DNA from: Flammeovirga pacifica | GTDB lineage: Bacteria; Bacteroidota; Bacteroidia; Cytophagales; Flammeovirgaceae | DNA: 64,000 bases | NCBI RefSeq assembly: GCF_000807855.2 | Contig: NZ_JRYR02000001.1 | Location: 4,776,070 to 4,840,069, forward strand | Reading direction: 5' to 3' | Shown here: positions 1 to 7,753 of the stretch, one piece after another | Layout of the letters: every line of letters starts with the position of its first letter | Numbering within the stretch: the first letter of the stretch is position 1 | Notes under the pieces: generated by a model | What the model saw: the letters and a program-made list of their open reading frames with translations, nothing else | The model's database searches: none | What the model was told of the DNA's origin: nothing | Position numbers and translations under genes: made by a program

Positions 1-2
1 GA

Positions 3-149
3 TCAATCACTTTGTCCATCTTCAACATTTGTAATTTCTATGTTAGCAAATTGCGGCTGTATGTCTGCTTCTTCATTATTATTTTTAGAACAAGATGCGA
101 AAAACAATGCAGCAATAAATAAAAGCGAAATATTCTTGAAAGTATTCAT
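3..149 (-). pseudogene. Frameshifted lipoprotein copy 1
   Basis: The ATG at 149-147 opens the same signal peptide as copies 2 and 3 (one Leu-to-Phe change), with lipobox Cys at residue 20 followed by a Lys and acidic/Asn stretch. At residue 46 the frame departs from copy 2. Comparison with positions 690-715 shows that five bases (AAAGG on the plus strand) are missing here between GATCAATCAC and TTTGTCC. The shift ends the reading at TGA (5-3) after 48 residues. Sequence to the left is outside the window, so the rest of the gene may continue out of frame. The call of a broken copy rests on the deletion and the immediate stop, both directly visible; a sequencing error is the alternative. Confidence 0.75.
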
Positions 150-209
150 TTTTTTATGTTTAAGTTTTGATGAGATACATATATGAAAACGGCAATACTG
201 AACCTAGGA

Positions 210-251
210 TTTACTGATTTGGCCGTATTACTTACCAATTTTGTCAGAATT
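210..251 (-). promoter_or_regulatory. Candidate AraC operator of copy 1 (two 21-bp repeats)
   Basis: Two 21-bp half-units, 210-230 (TTTACTGATTTGGCCGT...) and 231-251 (CTTACCAATTTTGTC...), lie head to tail. The promoter-proximal edge is 60 bp before the ATG. The same arrangement precedes every array member. A 21-bp period is two helical turns, as in classic AraC direct-repeat sites. Between operator and ATG there is a conserved block that reads TTGCCGTT then ATATGTAT on the minus strand, probably the promoter core. Confidence 0.65.
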
Positions 252-338
252 GAAAAAAGAATATGGACGCATACTTTTTGATAGAATAATTTGGAACCAC
301 CAAATAAATTAATACCTGAAGAGCTGATTTGTAAAAGC

Positions 339-372
339 AAAAAAGACCTAGGCAGTAATTACTGCCTAGGTC
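339..372 (-). terminator. Terminator of lipoprotein copy 2
   Basis: A perfect 28-base palindrome (345-372, arms GACCTAGGCAGTAA/TTACTGCCTAGGTC) followed on the minus strand by six T. It lies 37 bp past the stop of copy 2. Near-identical hairpins follow copies 3 and 4. Confidence 0.9.
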
Positions 373-409
373 AATATCTTATTTCACTATTAATAACCCT
401 TACTTACTT

Positions 410-850
410 TTAATTAGTAGGCAGAAACGCCCCTGTTGAAATAGTTAAGTCTTCAGATTTGATAATTCCTTGACTTTCTCCAACATACTCAAACTGAGCA
501 TGTATTTGATAAAAGCCTTCCGTTTTAGGTGTAAATTTAGTAGTAAAGTTCAATTCTTTTTGACCTTCATTAGTAGGTACTTTACCAATTAAATCGAACG
601 ATATTACTTCTCCAGTTTCTTCATGTGTAAACACTAAAACAGCATTGTTGTAATATCCATTAGGAGTATAAAGCTTAGTGTTTACGGTATTTTCTTGATC
701 AATCACAAAGGTTTGTCCATCTTCAACATTTGTAATTTCTATGTTAGCAAATTGTGGCTGTATATCTGCCTCTTCATTATTATTTTTAGAACAAGAAGCG
801 AAAAACAATGCAGCAATAAATAGAAGTGAAATATTCTTTAATGTATTCAT
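410..850 (-). CDS. Small surface-type lipoprotein, array copy 2
   Basis: 146-residue lipoprotein of unknown function. Residues 1-19 form a signal peptide ending in the lipobox FFASC with Cys20. The next residues, SKNNNEE, resemble the acidic lipoprotein export signal that sends Bacteroidota lipoproteins to the cell surface. The remaining ~115 residues alternate short strand-like stretches and look like one Ig-like beta-sandwich; no enzymatic motif is visible. It has about 45% identity to copies 3 and 4 in the mature part by eye and ends with the shared GAFLP motif. It has its own operator (911-952) and terminator (339-372). The start is the only ATG before the signal peptide, in an A-rich leader without a Shine-Dalgarno site. 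Confidence 0.85.
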   Translation of the reverse strand: MNTLKNISLLFIAALFFASCSKNNNEEADIQPQFANIEITNVEDGQTFVIDQENTVNTKLYTPNGYYNNAVLVFTHEETGEVISFDLIGKVPTNEGQKELNFTTKFTPKTEGFYQIHAQFEYVGESQGIIKSEDLTISTGAFLPTN

Positions 851-910
851 TTTTTTATGTTTAAGTTTTGATCAGATACATATAAGAAAACGGCAATACT
901 TAATGTAGGA

Positions 911-952
911 TTTACTGATTTGGTCGTATTACTTACCAATTTTGCCGAATGT
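911..952 (-). promoter_or_regulatory. Candidate AraC operator of copy 2
   Basis: Half-units 911-931 (TTTACTGATTTGGTCGT...) and 932-952 (CTTACCAATTTTGCC...). The proximal edge is exactly 60 bp before the ATG of copy 2, the same distance as in copies 1 and 3. Confidence 0.65.
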
Positions 953-1036
953 GATAAAAGAATGCTAATACATACCCTGATAGAATAAATTGGAATTATT
1001 CTATCAATTAAGAATTGAAGATTGCTTTATAAAAAC

Positions 1037-1069
1037 AAAAAGACCTAGGCAGTATGTACTACCTAGGTC
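1037..1069 (-). terminator. Terminator of lipoprotein copy 3
   Basis: Stem GACCTAGGCAGT/ACTACCTAGGTC (1042-1069, one wobble pair) followed on the minus strand by five T. It is the same hairpin as at 345-372 and 1737-1764. Confidence 0.88.
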
Positions 1070-1116
1070 AATATCTTAATTCACTATATTTTAAATAATC
1101 CTGATTTTTATCTTTT

Positions 1117-1554
1117 TTATTCTTCTGGTAAGAACGCACCACTAGCAACATTCAACTCATCAGAAATAATAATGCTTTGTGCATCATCTCCAGAGTAATC
1201 AAATTGTGCATGTAGTTGGTATGTACCAGGAGCTTTTGGTGCAACTGTAGCAGATAGGTAAACTGTTTTTTCTCCAGCAATATTAGGATTTTTACCTACT
1301 AGGTCTACAATAATTGTTTCTTCTCCTTCAGTAGCTTTAAATACTAATTTAGAGTTACTGAATTCGCCATTTGGAATATATAAAGTAGCTGTGATAGTAG
1401 CTTCTTCATTTAGAGTGAACATCTGTCCATCTTCTACATTAGTGATTTCTATATTTGCCATTGCAGGTATTGTTTCTTCGTTGTCATCTTTAGAACAAGA
1501 AGCGAAAAACAATGCAGCAATAAATAAAAGTGAAATATTCTTTAAAGTATTCAT
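1117..1554 (-). CDS. Small surface-type lipoprotein, array copy 3
   Basis: 145-residue lipoprotein. The signal peptide is residue-for-residue the same as in copy 2 through Cys20-Ser-Lys, then DDNEE, an acidic export signal. The mature part (~120 residues) differs from copy 4 at only about seven positions, so the gene is mosaic: 5' half and leader like copies 1/2, 3' half like copy 4. The predicted fold is a single Ig-like beta-sandwich, with no catalytic motif. It has a private operator (1615-1656) and terminator (1037-1069). Function is unknown; a surface-exposed structural, binding or protective role is inference. Confidence 0.87.
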   Translation of the reverse strand: MNTLKNISLLFIAALFFASCSKDDNEETIPAMANIEITNVEDGQMFTLNEEATITATLYIPNGEFSNSKLVFKATEGEETIIVDLVGKNPNIAGEKTVYLSATVAPKAPGTYQLHAQFDYSGDDAQSIIISDELNVASGAFLPEE

Positions 1555-1614
1555 TTTTTTATGTTTAAGTTTTAATGTAACCCATATAGAAAAACGGTAA
1601 TATTTTATTTAGGA

Positions 1615-1656
1615 TTTACCTATTTAGTCGTATTACTTGCCAATTTTGTCGGAATA
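1615..1656 (-). promoter_or_regulatory. Candidate AraC operator of copy 3
   Basis: Half-units 1615-1635 (TTTACCTATTTAGTCGT...) and 1636-1656 (CTTGCCAATTTTGTCGG...), with the proximal edge 60 bp before the ATG of copy 3. It is the most diverged of the four. Confidence 0.6.
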
Positions 1657-1730
1657 ATAAAATAAATGCTTTGGATAGAATATGTGGGATTATTCAATCA
1701 ATTAAGATTGGTAGATTGAATTATAAAAAC

Positions 1731-1764
1731 AAAAAAGACCTAGGCAGTATGTACTACCTAGGTC
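1731..1764 (-). terminator. Terminator of lipoprotein copy 4
   Basis: Stem GACCTAGGCAGT/ACTACCTAGGTC (1737-1764), identical to the copy 3 hairpin, followed on the minus strand by six T. Confidence 0.88.
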
Positions 1765-1810
1765 TATATCTTAATTCACTATAATTTTAATAACCCTGAT
1801 TTTTATCTTT

Positions 1811-2254
1811 TTACTCTTCTGGTAAGAACGCGCCACTAGCAACATTCAACTCATCAGAGATCACAATACTTTGTGCTTCATCTCCTGAGTAATCAAATTG
1901 TGCATGTAGTTGGTATGTACCAGGAGCTTTTGGTGTAACTGTAGCAGATAGGTAAACTGTTTTTTCTCCAGCATTTTTTGGAGTTTTACCTACTAGGTCT
2001 ACAATAATTGTTTCTTCTCCTTCAGTTGCTTTAAAAACTAATTTAGAGTTACTGAATTCTCCATTTGGAATATATAGAGTAGCTTCGATTGTAGCTTCTT
2101 CATTAAGAGTGAACATTTGTCCATCTTCTACATTAGTAATTTCAATGTTTGCTACTGCAGGTGTTGTTTCTTCGTTGTCATCTTTTGAACAAGAAGCAAA
2201 CACTAGTGTAGCGAAAAATAATACTGATATGTAATGTAAAAATTTCATTTTCAA
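1811..2254 (-). CDS. Small surface-type lipoprotein, array copy 4
   Basis: 147-residue lipoprotein, the array member nearest to the AraC regulator. Its signal peptide (MKMKFLHYISVLFFATLVFASC, shown here only as its start MKMKF and end FASC, Cys22) is unrelated in sequence to that of copies 1-3. The mature part is about 94% identical to copy 3. After the Cys comes SKDDNEE, an acidic surface-export signal. The operator 57 bp upstream is the only one with two perfect repeats. This may be the parental unit, the others having acquired a different 5' end; that direction is inference. Function is unknown. Confidence 0.87.
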   Translation of the reverse strand: MKMKFLHYISVLFFATLVFASCSKDDNEETTPAVANIEITNVEDGQMFTLNEEATIEATLYIPNGEFSNSKLVFKATEGEETIIVDLVGKTPKNAGEKTVYLSATVTPKAPGTYQLHAQFDYSGDEAQSIVISDELNVASGAFLPEE

Positions 2255-2311
2255 ATTAATTTTAGTTCGTTATTAAATACATATCAGATAACGGCAACAA
2301 AATGAGGGGGG

Positions 2312-2353
2312 TTTACCAATTTGGTCGTTTTGTTTACCAATTTGGTCGTTTTG
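2312..2353 (-). promoter_or_regulatory. Perfect tandem 21-bp AraC operator of copy 4
   Basis: Two identical abutting 21-bp repeats (2312-2332 and 2333-2353), each beginning TTTACCAATTTGGTCG. Each holds the small palindrome ACCAA-T-TTGGT. The distal end is 2 bp from the stop codon of the AraC-family gene, and the proximal end is 57 bp from the ATG of copy 4. The perfect direct repeat, the helical-turn period and the neighbouring regulator together suggest the binding site of that regulator. Confidence 0.75.
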
Positions 2354-2355
2354 TA

Positions 2356-3378
2356 TTAAAAAGATTTAATTCTCTTAGATCCTCTTAGTTCAGAAGGAGT
2401 ATATCCATAGTATTTTTTAAAAGCTCCTGTAAATTTTGATAAATGATTGTATCCTACTTGTTTACCAATATCGCCGATCTTATAATCAGTCATTCTTAAT
2501 AGTCGATGAGCATCCATCATTCTATGAGAAGTAATAAAAGAAAAAATGGATTGGTCAAAAATACTTTTAAAGTCTTCTTTTAGTTTAGTTTCTCCAATAC
2601 CAAACTTTTGAGATATATCTCTAGTAGTTGGAATAGAATGATAATCGGATAATATATAATCCTTTATTTCGAAGTATTGTTCTAATAGATCATCAGCAAT
2701 AACTTTATCTGATGTCTTTTTTTTGTGTTCAATCATTTTCTTAAGTAGCATTCCCATCAATTGCATACCTAGTCCCATGATAATAGCATTTCTGCCTATG
2801 GTTAGCTTTTGAGCCTGAAAGATATCTTCTATTAATCCTTCTAATTCTGTTGTACTTCCTTCGTAATAATTCCTGTTGACTAAATAATCAATAAATTCAT
2901 TGGTATCTTTTTCATTTAAATTGACAAGTGGACCAATTTCTTTAAAGTCCATCCTCATACCAATCCAATCTACTTCAATATTTTTCTCTAGTGTAGTCAG
3001 TAAATGCCTTTTATTATGGCGCATCATAATATTGTATTGTACACCGTGTTCTCCCAAGTTTACTTCACCATCATCATTTTCATAATCATTAATAGACAGG
3101 CTAGAGTTTTTTCTTAAAAATAGAAAGAAGAGTTGTTGCTGTTCTGCGTAATTATCATCTTTAACAAAGAAATCTTGTTTGAGTTTACAGCGATTGACAC
3201 TCATTTTAAAGGGAGCATTGATGTCGAAATATTCTAAATAGATTTCACCGTATTTATCATCATTTAAAATGTAATGTCTATTAAATAGTTCTCCACCTAA
3301 ATCGTCTTTTAGTTTTTGATAAGTAACATCAAAACTAGTAGAATCAAAATAGAGTATTTTTGTATCTTTTGAATTCAT
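2356..3378 (-). CDS. AraC-family transcriptional regulator
   Basis: 340 residues. Residues ~1-215 are an N-terminal sensory half of the kind common in this group of Bacteroidota AraC proteins; the C-terminal ~100 residues hold two helix-turn-helix units (ISQKFGIGETKLKEDFK and IGKQVGYNHLSKFTGAFKK) ending in the family motif YYGYTPSELR. It overlaps trmN6 by 4 bp (ATGA), so the two are one transcript. Its 3' end abuts the operator of the lipoprotein array, and no terminator is seen between them. I infer that it controls the array, most simply as an activator. The ligand is unknown. It is a paralog of the regulator at 7754-8770. Confidence 0.93.
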   Translation of the reverse strand: MNSKDTKILYFDSTSFDVTYQKLKDDLGGELFNRHYILNDDKYGEIYLEYFDINAPFKMSVNRCKLKQDFFVKDDNYAEQQQLFFLFLRKNSSLSINDYENDDGEVNLGEHGVQYNIMMRHNKRHLLTTLEKNIEVDWIGMRMDFKEIGPLVNLNEKDTNEFIDYLVNRNYYEGSTTELEGLIEDIFQAQKLTIGRNAIIMGLGMQLMGMLLKKMIEHKKKTSDKVIADDLLEQYFEIKDYILSDYHSIPTTRDISQKFGIGETKLKEDFKSIFDQSIFSFITSHRMMDAHRLLRMTDYKIGDIGKQVGYNHLSKFTGAFKKYYGYTPSELRGSKRIKSF

Positions 3379-4097
3379 AAAAAGGGATGGAAATTTTTAG
3401 TTAATGAAATATACTCATTAGAATAATTATTACTTTCTTTTTCTCTTATATAAAAAGGAATGATTGAATAAGGAGTAGTGACAATGGATTGCTGAAAACG
3501 AATTAAAACCCGCTTTGCTTCTTTATTCTCATTGTGTTGTACAGCTCTTATATCTTTTATATAAAGTTGATTCTCTTTTGCCAATTGTAGGATGTTCTCT
3601 AAAGCATCTATTGGGTATATTAAACAAAAAGTCCCGTCAATGGAGAGAAGCTCGCTTACTTTTCTCATTAACTGATGTAATTTAAGAGAATCGGTGTGTC
3701 TGGCTAAATTTCTTTCCTTCGTATCTGCTTTAAGTGCATCATCAAAATAGGGGGGATTAGAAACGATCAGATCAAATGTTGTCGAAAATTGATACGTTAA
3801 CACATCACATTGGAATACTTTTAATCTGTTATTCCAAGGACTGTTTTCAAAATTTTCTAAGGATTGATGATAAGCTCCTGCATCAATATCAATGGCAGTT
3901 ACTGTACTGCTAAGATAACGTTGTGCCATCATTAAGCTAATTAAGCCAGAACCACAACCCACATCTAAAATATGTACAGGCTCAATTTCAGCTTGTGCCC
4001 AAGCACCCAATAAGATCGCATCAGTACCGATTTTCATCGCACACTTTTCTTGACTGACCGAAAATTCTTTAAAATGAAATGAGGCGTATTTAGTCAT
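3375..4097 (-). CDS. trmN6: tRNA1(Val) (adenine-37-N6)-methyltransferase
   Basis: 240 residues, the usual length of the YfiC/TrmN6 family, which methylates A37 of tRNA1(Val) with S-adenosylmethionine in the cytoplasm. The SAM-binding motif DVGCGSGL lies near residue 45. The catalytic NPPYF of adenine-N6 methyltransferases follows at about residue 113, and the N-terminal F.FKEFSV...MKIGTDAILLGAWA block is typical. The start is the ATG at 4097-4095. The stop overlaps the start of the AraC gene by 4 bp, indicating translational coupling. Confidence 0.9.
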   Translation of the reverse strand: MTKYASFHFKEFSVSQEKCAMKIGTDAILLGAWAQAEIEPVHILDVGCGSGLISLMMAQRYLSSTVTAIDIDAGAYHQSLENFENSPWNNRLKVFQCDVLTYQFSTTFDLIVSNPPYFDDALKADTKERNLARHTDSLKLHQLMRKVSELLSIDGTFCLIYPIDALENILQLAKENQLYIKDIRAVQHNENKEAKRVLIRFQQSIVTTPYSIIPFYIREKESNNYSNEYISLTKNFHPFL

Positions 4098-4542
4098 TCT
4101 TTTCTATTAAATGAAGGAAAGATAACAGCGATCATAAAATTAATCATATCTTCTATATATATAAATGATCTTATCACTTTCCCTTCTAAAAGGTAGGGTA
4201 TAGTAACAAAGACTTTTGAATTCTCACAAATTATATGATTTTTTAAATTCCTATAAACTATTAGTGAACAATCTATGTTAAACCAAAAAAATAACGAAAA
4301 TTCATATTTATATCTTTATAACATCACCCTTTGATAGATTGAACGAATAGCAATAATGCCATGTTATTTTTTCATTAATCTCTTCAAATAAGGTTTTGTT
4401 AATATATTCGTTAAGCTATTATTCTTATTTTTGCAACCGAATGAATGATAAAGAAAAGGTGATTTGTCTTTTTTTTATCAAAACTCATTCAGCAATTACT
4501 ACTTAAACTAATATTGTTGTAAATAAATCAGCAGTCAAAATA
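4098..4542. other. Intergenic region between divergent trmN6 and manA
   Basis: 445 bp, very AT-rich, with no ORF of note. It must hold the promoters of both divergent genes. The only motif I can support is a TAnnTTTG box at 4426-4433 facing manA. Confidence 0.5.
4426..4433 (+). promoter_or_regulatory. Candidate -7 box for manA
   Basis: TATTTTTG matches the Bacteroidota TAnnTTTG -7 element, 109 bp before the manA ATG. The nearest TTG (4396-4398) is 27 bp upstream, longer than the usual spacing, so this is tentative. Confidence 0.35.
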
Positions 4543-5748
4543 ATGTCTACTACAAAATTATTTCCGATAAAAGGAAAAGTTCAAAACTATGCTTGGGGCG
4601 GAGCCAATTTTATTCCTGAAATGATTGGAATTGAAAAAGAAGATCAACCTTATGCAGAATACTGGATGGGTGCTCATGATAATGCACCTGCAAAAGTTGG
4701 AGACAATCAGTTCTTAAATGAAATGGTTAAGTCTAACCCTGAAGGTACTATTGGTAAATATATCAATGATAAATTCGGTAGATTACCTTTCTTATTTAAA
4801 GTTCTTGATGTAAATGATGTTCTTTCTATTCAGGTTCATCCAACAAAAGTAGAAGCTGAGAAAGGTTTTGCTAGAGAAAACCAAGAAGGTATTCCTTTAA
4901 CAGCCTCTCATAGAAATTATAAAGACGACAACCATAAACCTGAAATTATGGTGGCGTTGAGTGAATTTTGGTTATTGCATGGTTTTAAACCAAAAGCAGA
5001 ACTAAGAGAAACTCTTGTAAACGTACCAGAATTCAATTATTTAGTAGATACTTTTGATGCAGAAGGATATTTCGGTTTGTATAAAACTGTGATGGAATAT
5101 TCGGCAGAGGAGATCAATACTAAACTTCGTTCTTTGGTAGATCGAGTAATGCCTCTTTACAGAGAGAATAAATTAGAAAAGTCTTCTCCAGATTATTGGA
5201 CAGCAAAGTCTGTTGCATTAAATGAAGAAGGGGCTGATTTGGATAGAGGTATTTATTCAATTTATTTCTTCAATATTGTTAGAGCAGACATCGGAGATGC
5301 TATTTTCCAAGATGCTGGTTTACCACATGCTTATATGGAAGGTCAGAATATGGAATTAATGGCCAATTCTGATAACGTATTAAGAGGTGGTCTTACTCCA
5401 AAACATATTGATGTACCAGAATTATTGAAGCACGTAACTTTCGAGGAAACTATTCCTAATATCATGAAAGGCGAGTTGCAAGAAGATGGTATTGAAAGAA
5501 TTTACAAAAGCCCAGCACCAGATTTTGAATTAAGTAGAGTCGCTATTTCTAATGGAGAAACATATAAGAATGTAGCTAAAACGGCTCAAATTATTATTGT
5601 TTCTGAAGGTGAAGCTACAGTTAAAGAAGGTGATACAACTGTAACCATCAAGAGAGGTGAAGTTGTGCTTCTTTTAGTAGATGCGGATTATACAATTACT
5701 ACTACAGACAAAGCGGTGCTATTTAAAGCCTCTGCACCTGTAGCATAA
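4543..5748 (+). CDS. manA: Mannose-6-phosphate isomerase, class I
   Basis: 401 residues. It interconverts mannose-6-phosphate and fructose-6-phosphate in the cytoplasm, feeding GDP-mannose and polysaccharide synthesis. The N terminus (KGKVQNYAWGG) is the class I signature. Zinc ligands are visible in the cupin core: IQVHP near residue 95, the Glu of HKPEIM, and the His of LPHAYMEG. The basic NSDNVLRGGLTPKH stretch near the active site is intact. It is a single-gene unit with its own leader and a strong terminator at 5801-5835. Confidence 0.93.
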   Translation: MSTTKLFPIKGKVQNYAWGGANFIPEMIGIEKEDQPYAEYWMGAHDNAPAKVGDNQFLNEMVKSNPEGTIGKYINDKFGRLPFLFKVLDVNDVLSIQVHPTKVEAEKGFARENQEGIPLTASHRNYKDDNHKPEIMVALSEFWLLHGFKPKAELRETLVNVPEFNYLVDTFDAEGYFGLYKTVMEYSAEEINTKLRSLVDRVMPLYRENKLEKSSPDYWTAKSVALNEEGADLDRGIYSIYFFNIVRADIGDAIFQDAGLPHAYMEGQNMELMANSDNVLRGGLTPKHIDVPELLKHVTFEETIPNIMKGELQEDGIERIYKSPAPDFELSRVAISNGETYKNVAKTAQIIIVSEGEATVKEGDTTVTIKRGEVVLLLVDADYTITTTDKAVLFKASAPVA

Positions 5749-5800
5749 TTTGATTTATATATCATTCTACATAAGGTGAAACCATCTTATAGTTTAGATA

Positions 5801-5835
5801 AAAAAAAGCCTTGTCTGTTTGGACAAGGCTTTTTA
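5801..5835. terminator. Bidirectional terminator, manA / NadR-like gene
   Basis: Stem AAAGCCTTGTC/GACAAGGCTTT (5805-5832) flanked by A on the left and T on the right. It can end transcripts from both converging genes. Confidence 0.9.
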
Positions 5836-5836
5836 C

Positions 5837-6364
5837 TTATGCTTGGTTTATTATTTCCTTTATCTTTTTCAATCTTTCATCGAGTGTTCCATTAATAATG
5901 TGGTAACCACCATAAATATCAGTCAACTCTTTTTTATAAGTATTGAATAAAAGTTCTCTTATTTCTTTTGATGGAGTCTCTCTGTATTCATCATATTCCC
6001 AAGGGAGATCAATATCCATTAGGAAGACCAAATCGAATGCTTGTAAAGAAAGGTGGTCTTTTATCCAGGGATCGCAAGTTTGATATTTAAATTCAGACCA
6101 TACTTTTATTACTTCTAATCCAGTATCACAAAAGAGATAATCATTGGCTAGATCTGCGTTTATTTTTTGTATTTGAAACTGTTTTTGAGCAATCAACGCC
6201 AAGTCCTTATAATTATAAGGGCGTTGCAGTTGATCTAGATAATCTCTAGCGTATTCATTTACCCACAGAGTATCATACCATTCTGCTAACTGTTGAGTTA
6301 CAGTACTCTTTCCTGTTGATTCAGGACCTGTAATTAATATTTTTTTTACTTGAGAATTGTGCAT
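5837..6364 (-). CDS. NadR-like nucleotide kinase (AAA_28 family ATPase)
   Basis: 175 residues. The P-loop GPESTGKST (13-21) and its surroundings match the ribosylnicotinamide kinase domain of NadR, which phosphorylates nicotinamide riboside to NMN. The adenylyltransferase and HTH domains of full NadR are absent, as in the stand-alone Bacteroidota forms. The CDTGLEVIKVWSE and D-rich LVFLMDIDLPWEYDEYR blocks fit substrate and lid regions. No pnuC transporter is adjacent here, so the NAD-salvage role is from family knowledge only. Confidence 0.8.
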   Translation of the reverse strand: MHNSQVKKILITGPESTGKSTVTQQLAEWYDTLWVNEYARDYLDQLQRPYNYKDLALIAQKQFQIQKINADLANDYLFCDTGLEVIKVWSEFKYQTCDPWIKDHLSLQAFDLVFLMDIDLPWEYDEYRETPSKEIRELLFNTYKKELTDIYGGYHIINGTLDERLKKIKEIINQA

Positions 6365-6565
6365 ACGTTAAACAACACTACTATTTTATGTGGTTGTCAA
6401 AATAAAATTGATAGAATAATAGTACACTTACTCATTAAACTGTTTTAAGCTGTTTATGATTCCAATAATTCAATTTTAATTGTGATTTATTGGTATAGGC
6501 GTACCTGTTTCTGTAAAATGTTCAATTTTACTGGGGAGATGACAACTAAATAGTTATTAAAAAAA

Positions 6566-7684
6566 TTATAAAAATAAAGTTTGTATATACTGTTTTAAAT
6601 CGGCTGCTGAATCAATTTTCTCTTTCAATTGATGTAATTTTAATGTATTTGTTTCGAAGTTTTCTTTTAATTGAAATGATTTTCTTTTTATCGCCCGACC
6701 TTGTAAACCAGTATAATTAAGATAAACAAATTGATCTAGATTAGAGTTTAAAAATTCGTCTTTTTCGTGATCTAATAATTCTGATTTCTTAATTAATGAA
6801 GTAATAATTTTATTCACCTCATCTTTTGATAGCTCAATTTTTTCAGTCACAAACTTTTGGTATAAATGAATAAGAGAGAATAAGTCGTTCTCTTTTTTTG
6901 CTTTAATCACTAAAGACATATTTAAATGCCTCTCTTCCTTTTCTAGTTTATCTTGTACCAAATCAGGATGCAATTTTTTTGCCAACTGTTTGTATAAAAA
7001 AACTATAGAATCTTTTGGGGATTCTTTATGCTTTGTTATTTCCTTTTTTGGTGATGTTTCTTCTTGAATCACCTTGTCTAAAACTTCTTTTTTCTCTTGT
7101 TCAAATACAATAGGAGCAATTTTTTTTTGAAAATATTCTTCTACACTAGATGGATTTTTGATTAAAAATGCCCAATCTTCTTCAGTAATCAATGTATTAA
7201 GATTGACTTTTGATTTAGAACGAAATTTTAATTCAAGTAATATGGATTGTTTAAGCTCTTTTTTAATCTGCGATTTAGTATTCTTGATAGTGTTGTTTTC
7301 TATCGAATGGTAATACTGTGGAATAAGCTGATGTATTTTGCTATCAAATACAAATGGAGAATGTAAGGCAGTGGTTAGTAAATTTTGAACAATTATTTGA
7401 TATACCTCTAATTGTTTATCATTTAGTTTAGCGTCTTTTTTAATAAAAAATAGATGTTCTAATAGCTCTTTTATTTGTTGAATGTATTTTTGATGGGCAT
7501 CACCCACATGTAATTTATATTCTTCTACAGTCTCTTTAAACTCATCGTAAAGTCTTTTATTTCTTCTATCTTTTTTCTCAACTTCATTCCATAATTTATT
7601 TAATCGATCTTCTTCTGTCTTAGGTTTTTTTTTAGATTTTCTCTTAACTATTTTATCAAATAATATTAATTGTTCCTCTTTCAT
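6566..7684 (-). CDS. J-domain-like protein of unknown function
   Basis: 372 residues, Lys/Glu rich and largely helical. Near residue 240-265 the segment FLYKQLAKKLHPDLVQDK carries the HPD tripeptide and preceding helix of a DnaJ J-domain, so it may stimulate a DnaK-type chaperone. No zinc-finger or client domain is visible, and the rest is coiled-coil-like. I start it at ATG 7684 (MKEEQLILFDK); the longer in-frame reading to 7810 would run into the divergent AraC gene and adds an unlikely hydrophobic leader. The 69-bp gap to the AraC gene suggests shared regulation. Confidence 0.75.
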   Translation of the reverse strand: MKEEQLILFDKIVKRKSKKKPKTEEDRLNKLWNEVEKKDRRNKRLYDEFKETVEEYKLHVGDAHQKYIQQIKELLEHLFFIKKDAKLNDKQLEVYQIIVQNLLTTALHSPFVFDSKIHQLIPQYYHSIENNTIKNTKSQIKKELKQSILLELKFRSKSKVNLNTLITEEDWAFLIKNPSSVEEYFQKKIAPIVFEQEKKEVLDKVIQEETSPKKEITKHKESPKDSIVFLYKQLAKKLHPDLVQDKLEKEERHLNMSLVIKAKKENDLFSLIHLYQKFVTEKIELSKDEVNKIITSLIKKSELLDHEKDEFLNSNLDQFVYLNYTGLQGRAIKRKSFQLKENFETNTLKLHQLKEKIDSAADLKQYIQTLFL

Positions 7685-7753
7685 TTTATAAATGCTTAAT
7701 TTTAGCTTTCGCCCAATATCATTAATTATTAGGAATATACCCCGATTTAATTT

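Larger units (their letters stand above)
1..2353 (-). repeat. Tandem array of four lipoprotein repeat units
   Basis: Four direct repeats of about 700 bp, all read on the minus strand. Each complete unit has the same order: two 21-bp operator repeats, a leader of about 60 bp, a lipoprotein gene of about 145 codons, and a hairpin terminator containing GACCTAGG arms. The first unit is cut by the window edge and carries a frameshift. The leaders of units 1-3 are nearly identical, as are the first 22 codons of their genes; the mature parts of units 3 and 4 are nearly identical, and unit 2 is more diverged. Because every unit has its own promoter region and terminator, this is a series of single-gene transcription units rather than an operon. 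Duplication followed by partial gene conversion is the inferred origin. Confidence 0.9.

Noticed and set aside
146-340. Minus-strand 64-codon frame between array copies 1 and 2
   Set aside because: It covers the candidate operator and leader of copy 1, has no homologous frame in the other units and no start signal.
339-1764. Three near-identical GACCTAGG palindromes as mobile REP-like repeats
   Set aside because: Each sits just past a lipoprotein stop and is followed by a T-run on the coding strand, so they are terminators copied with the array.
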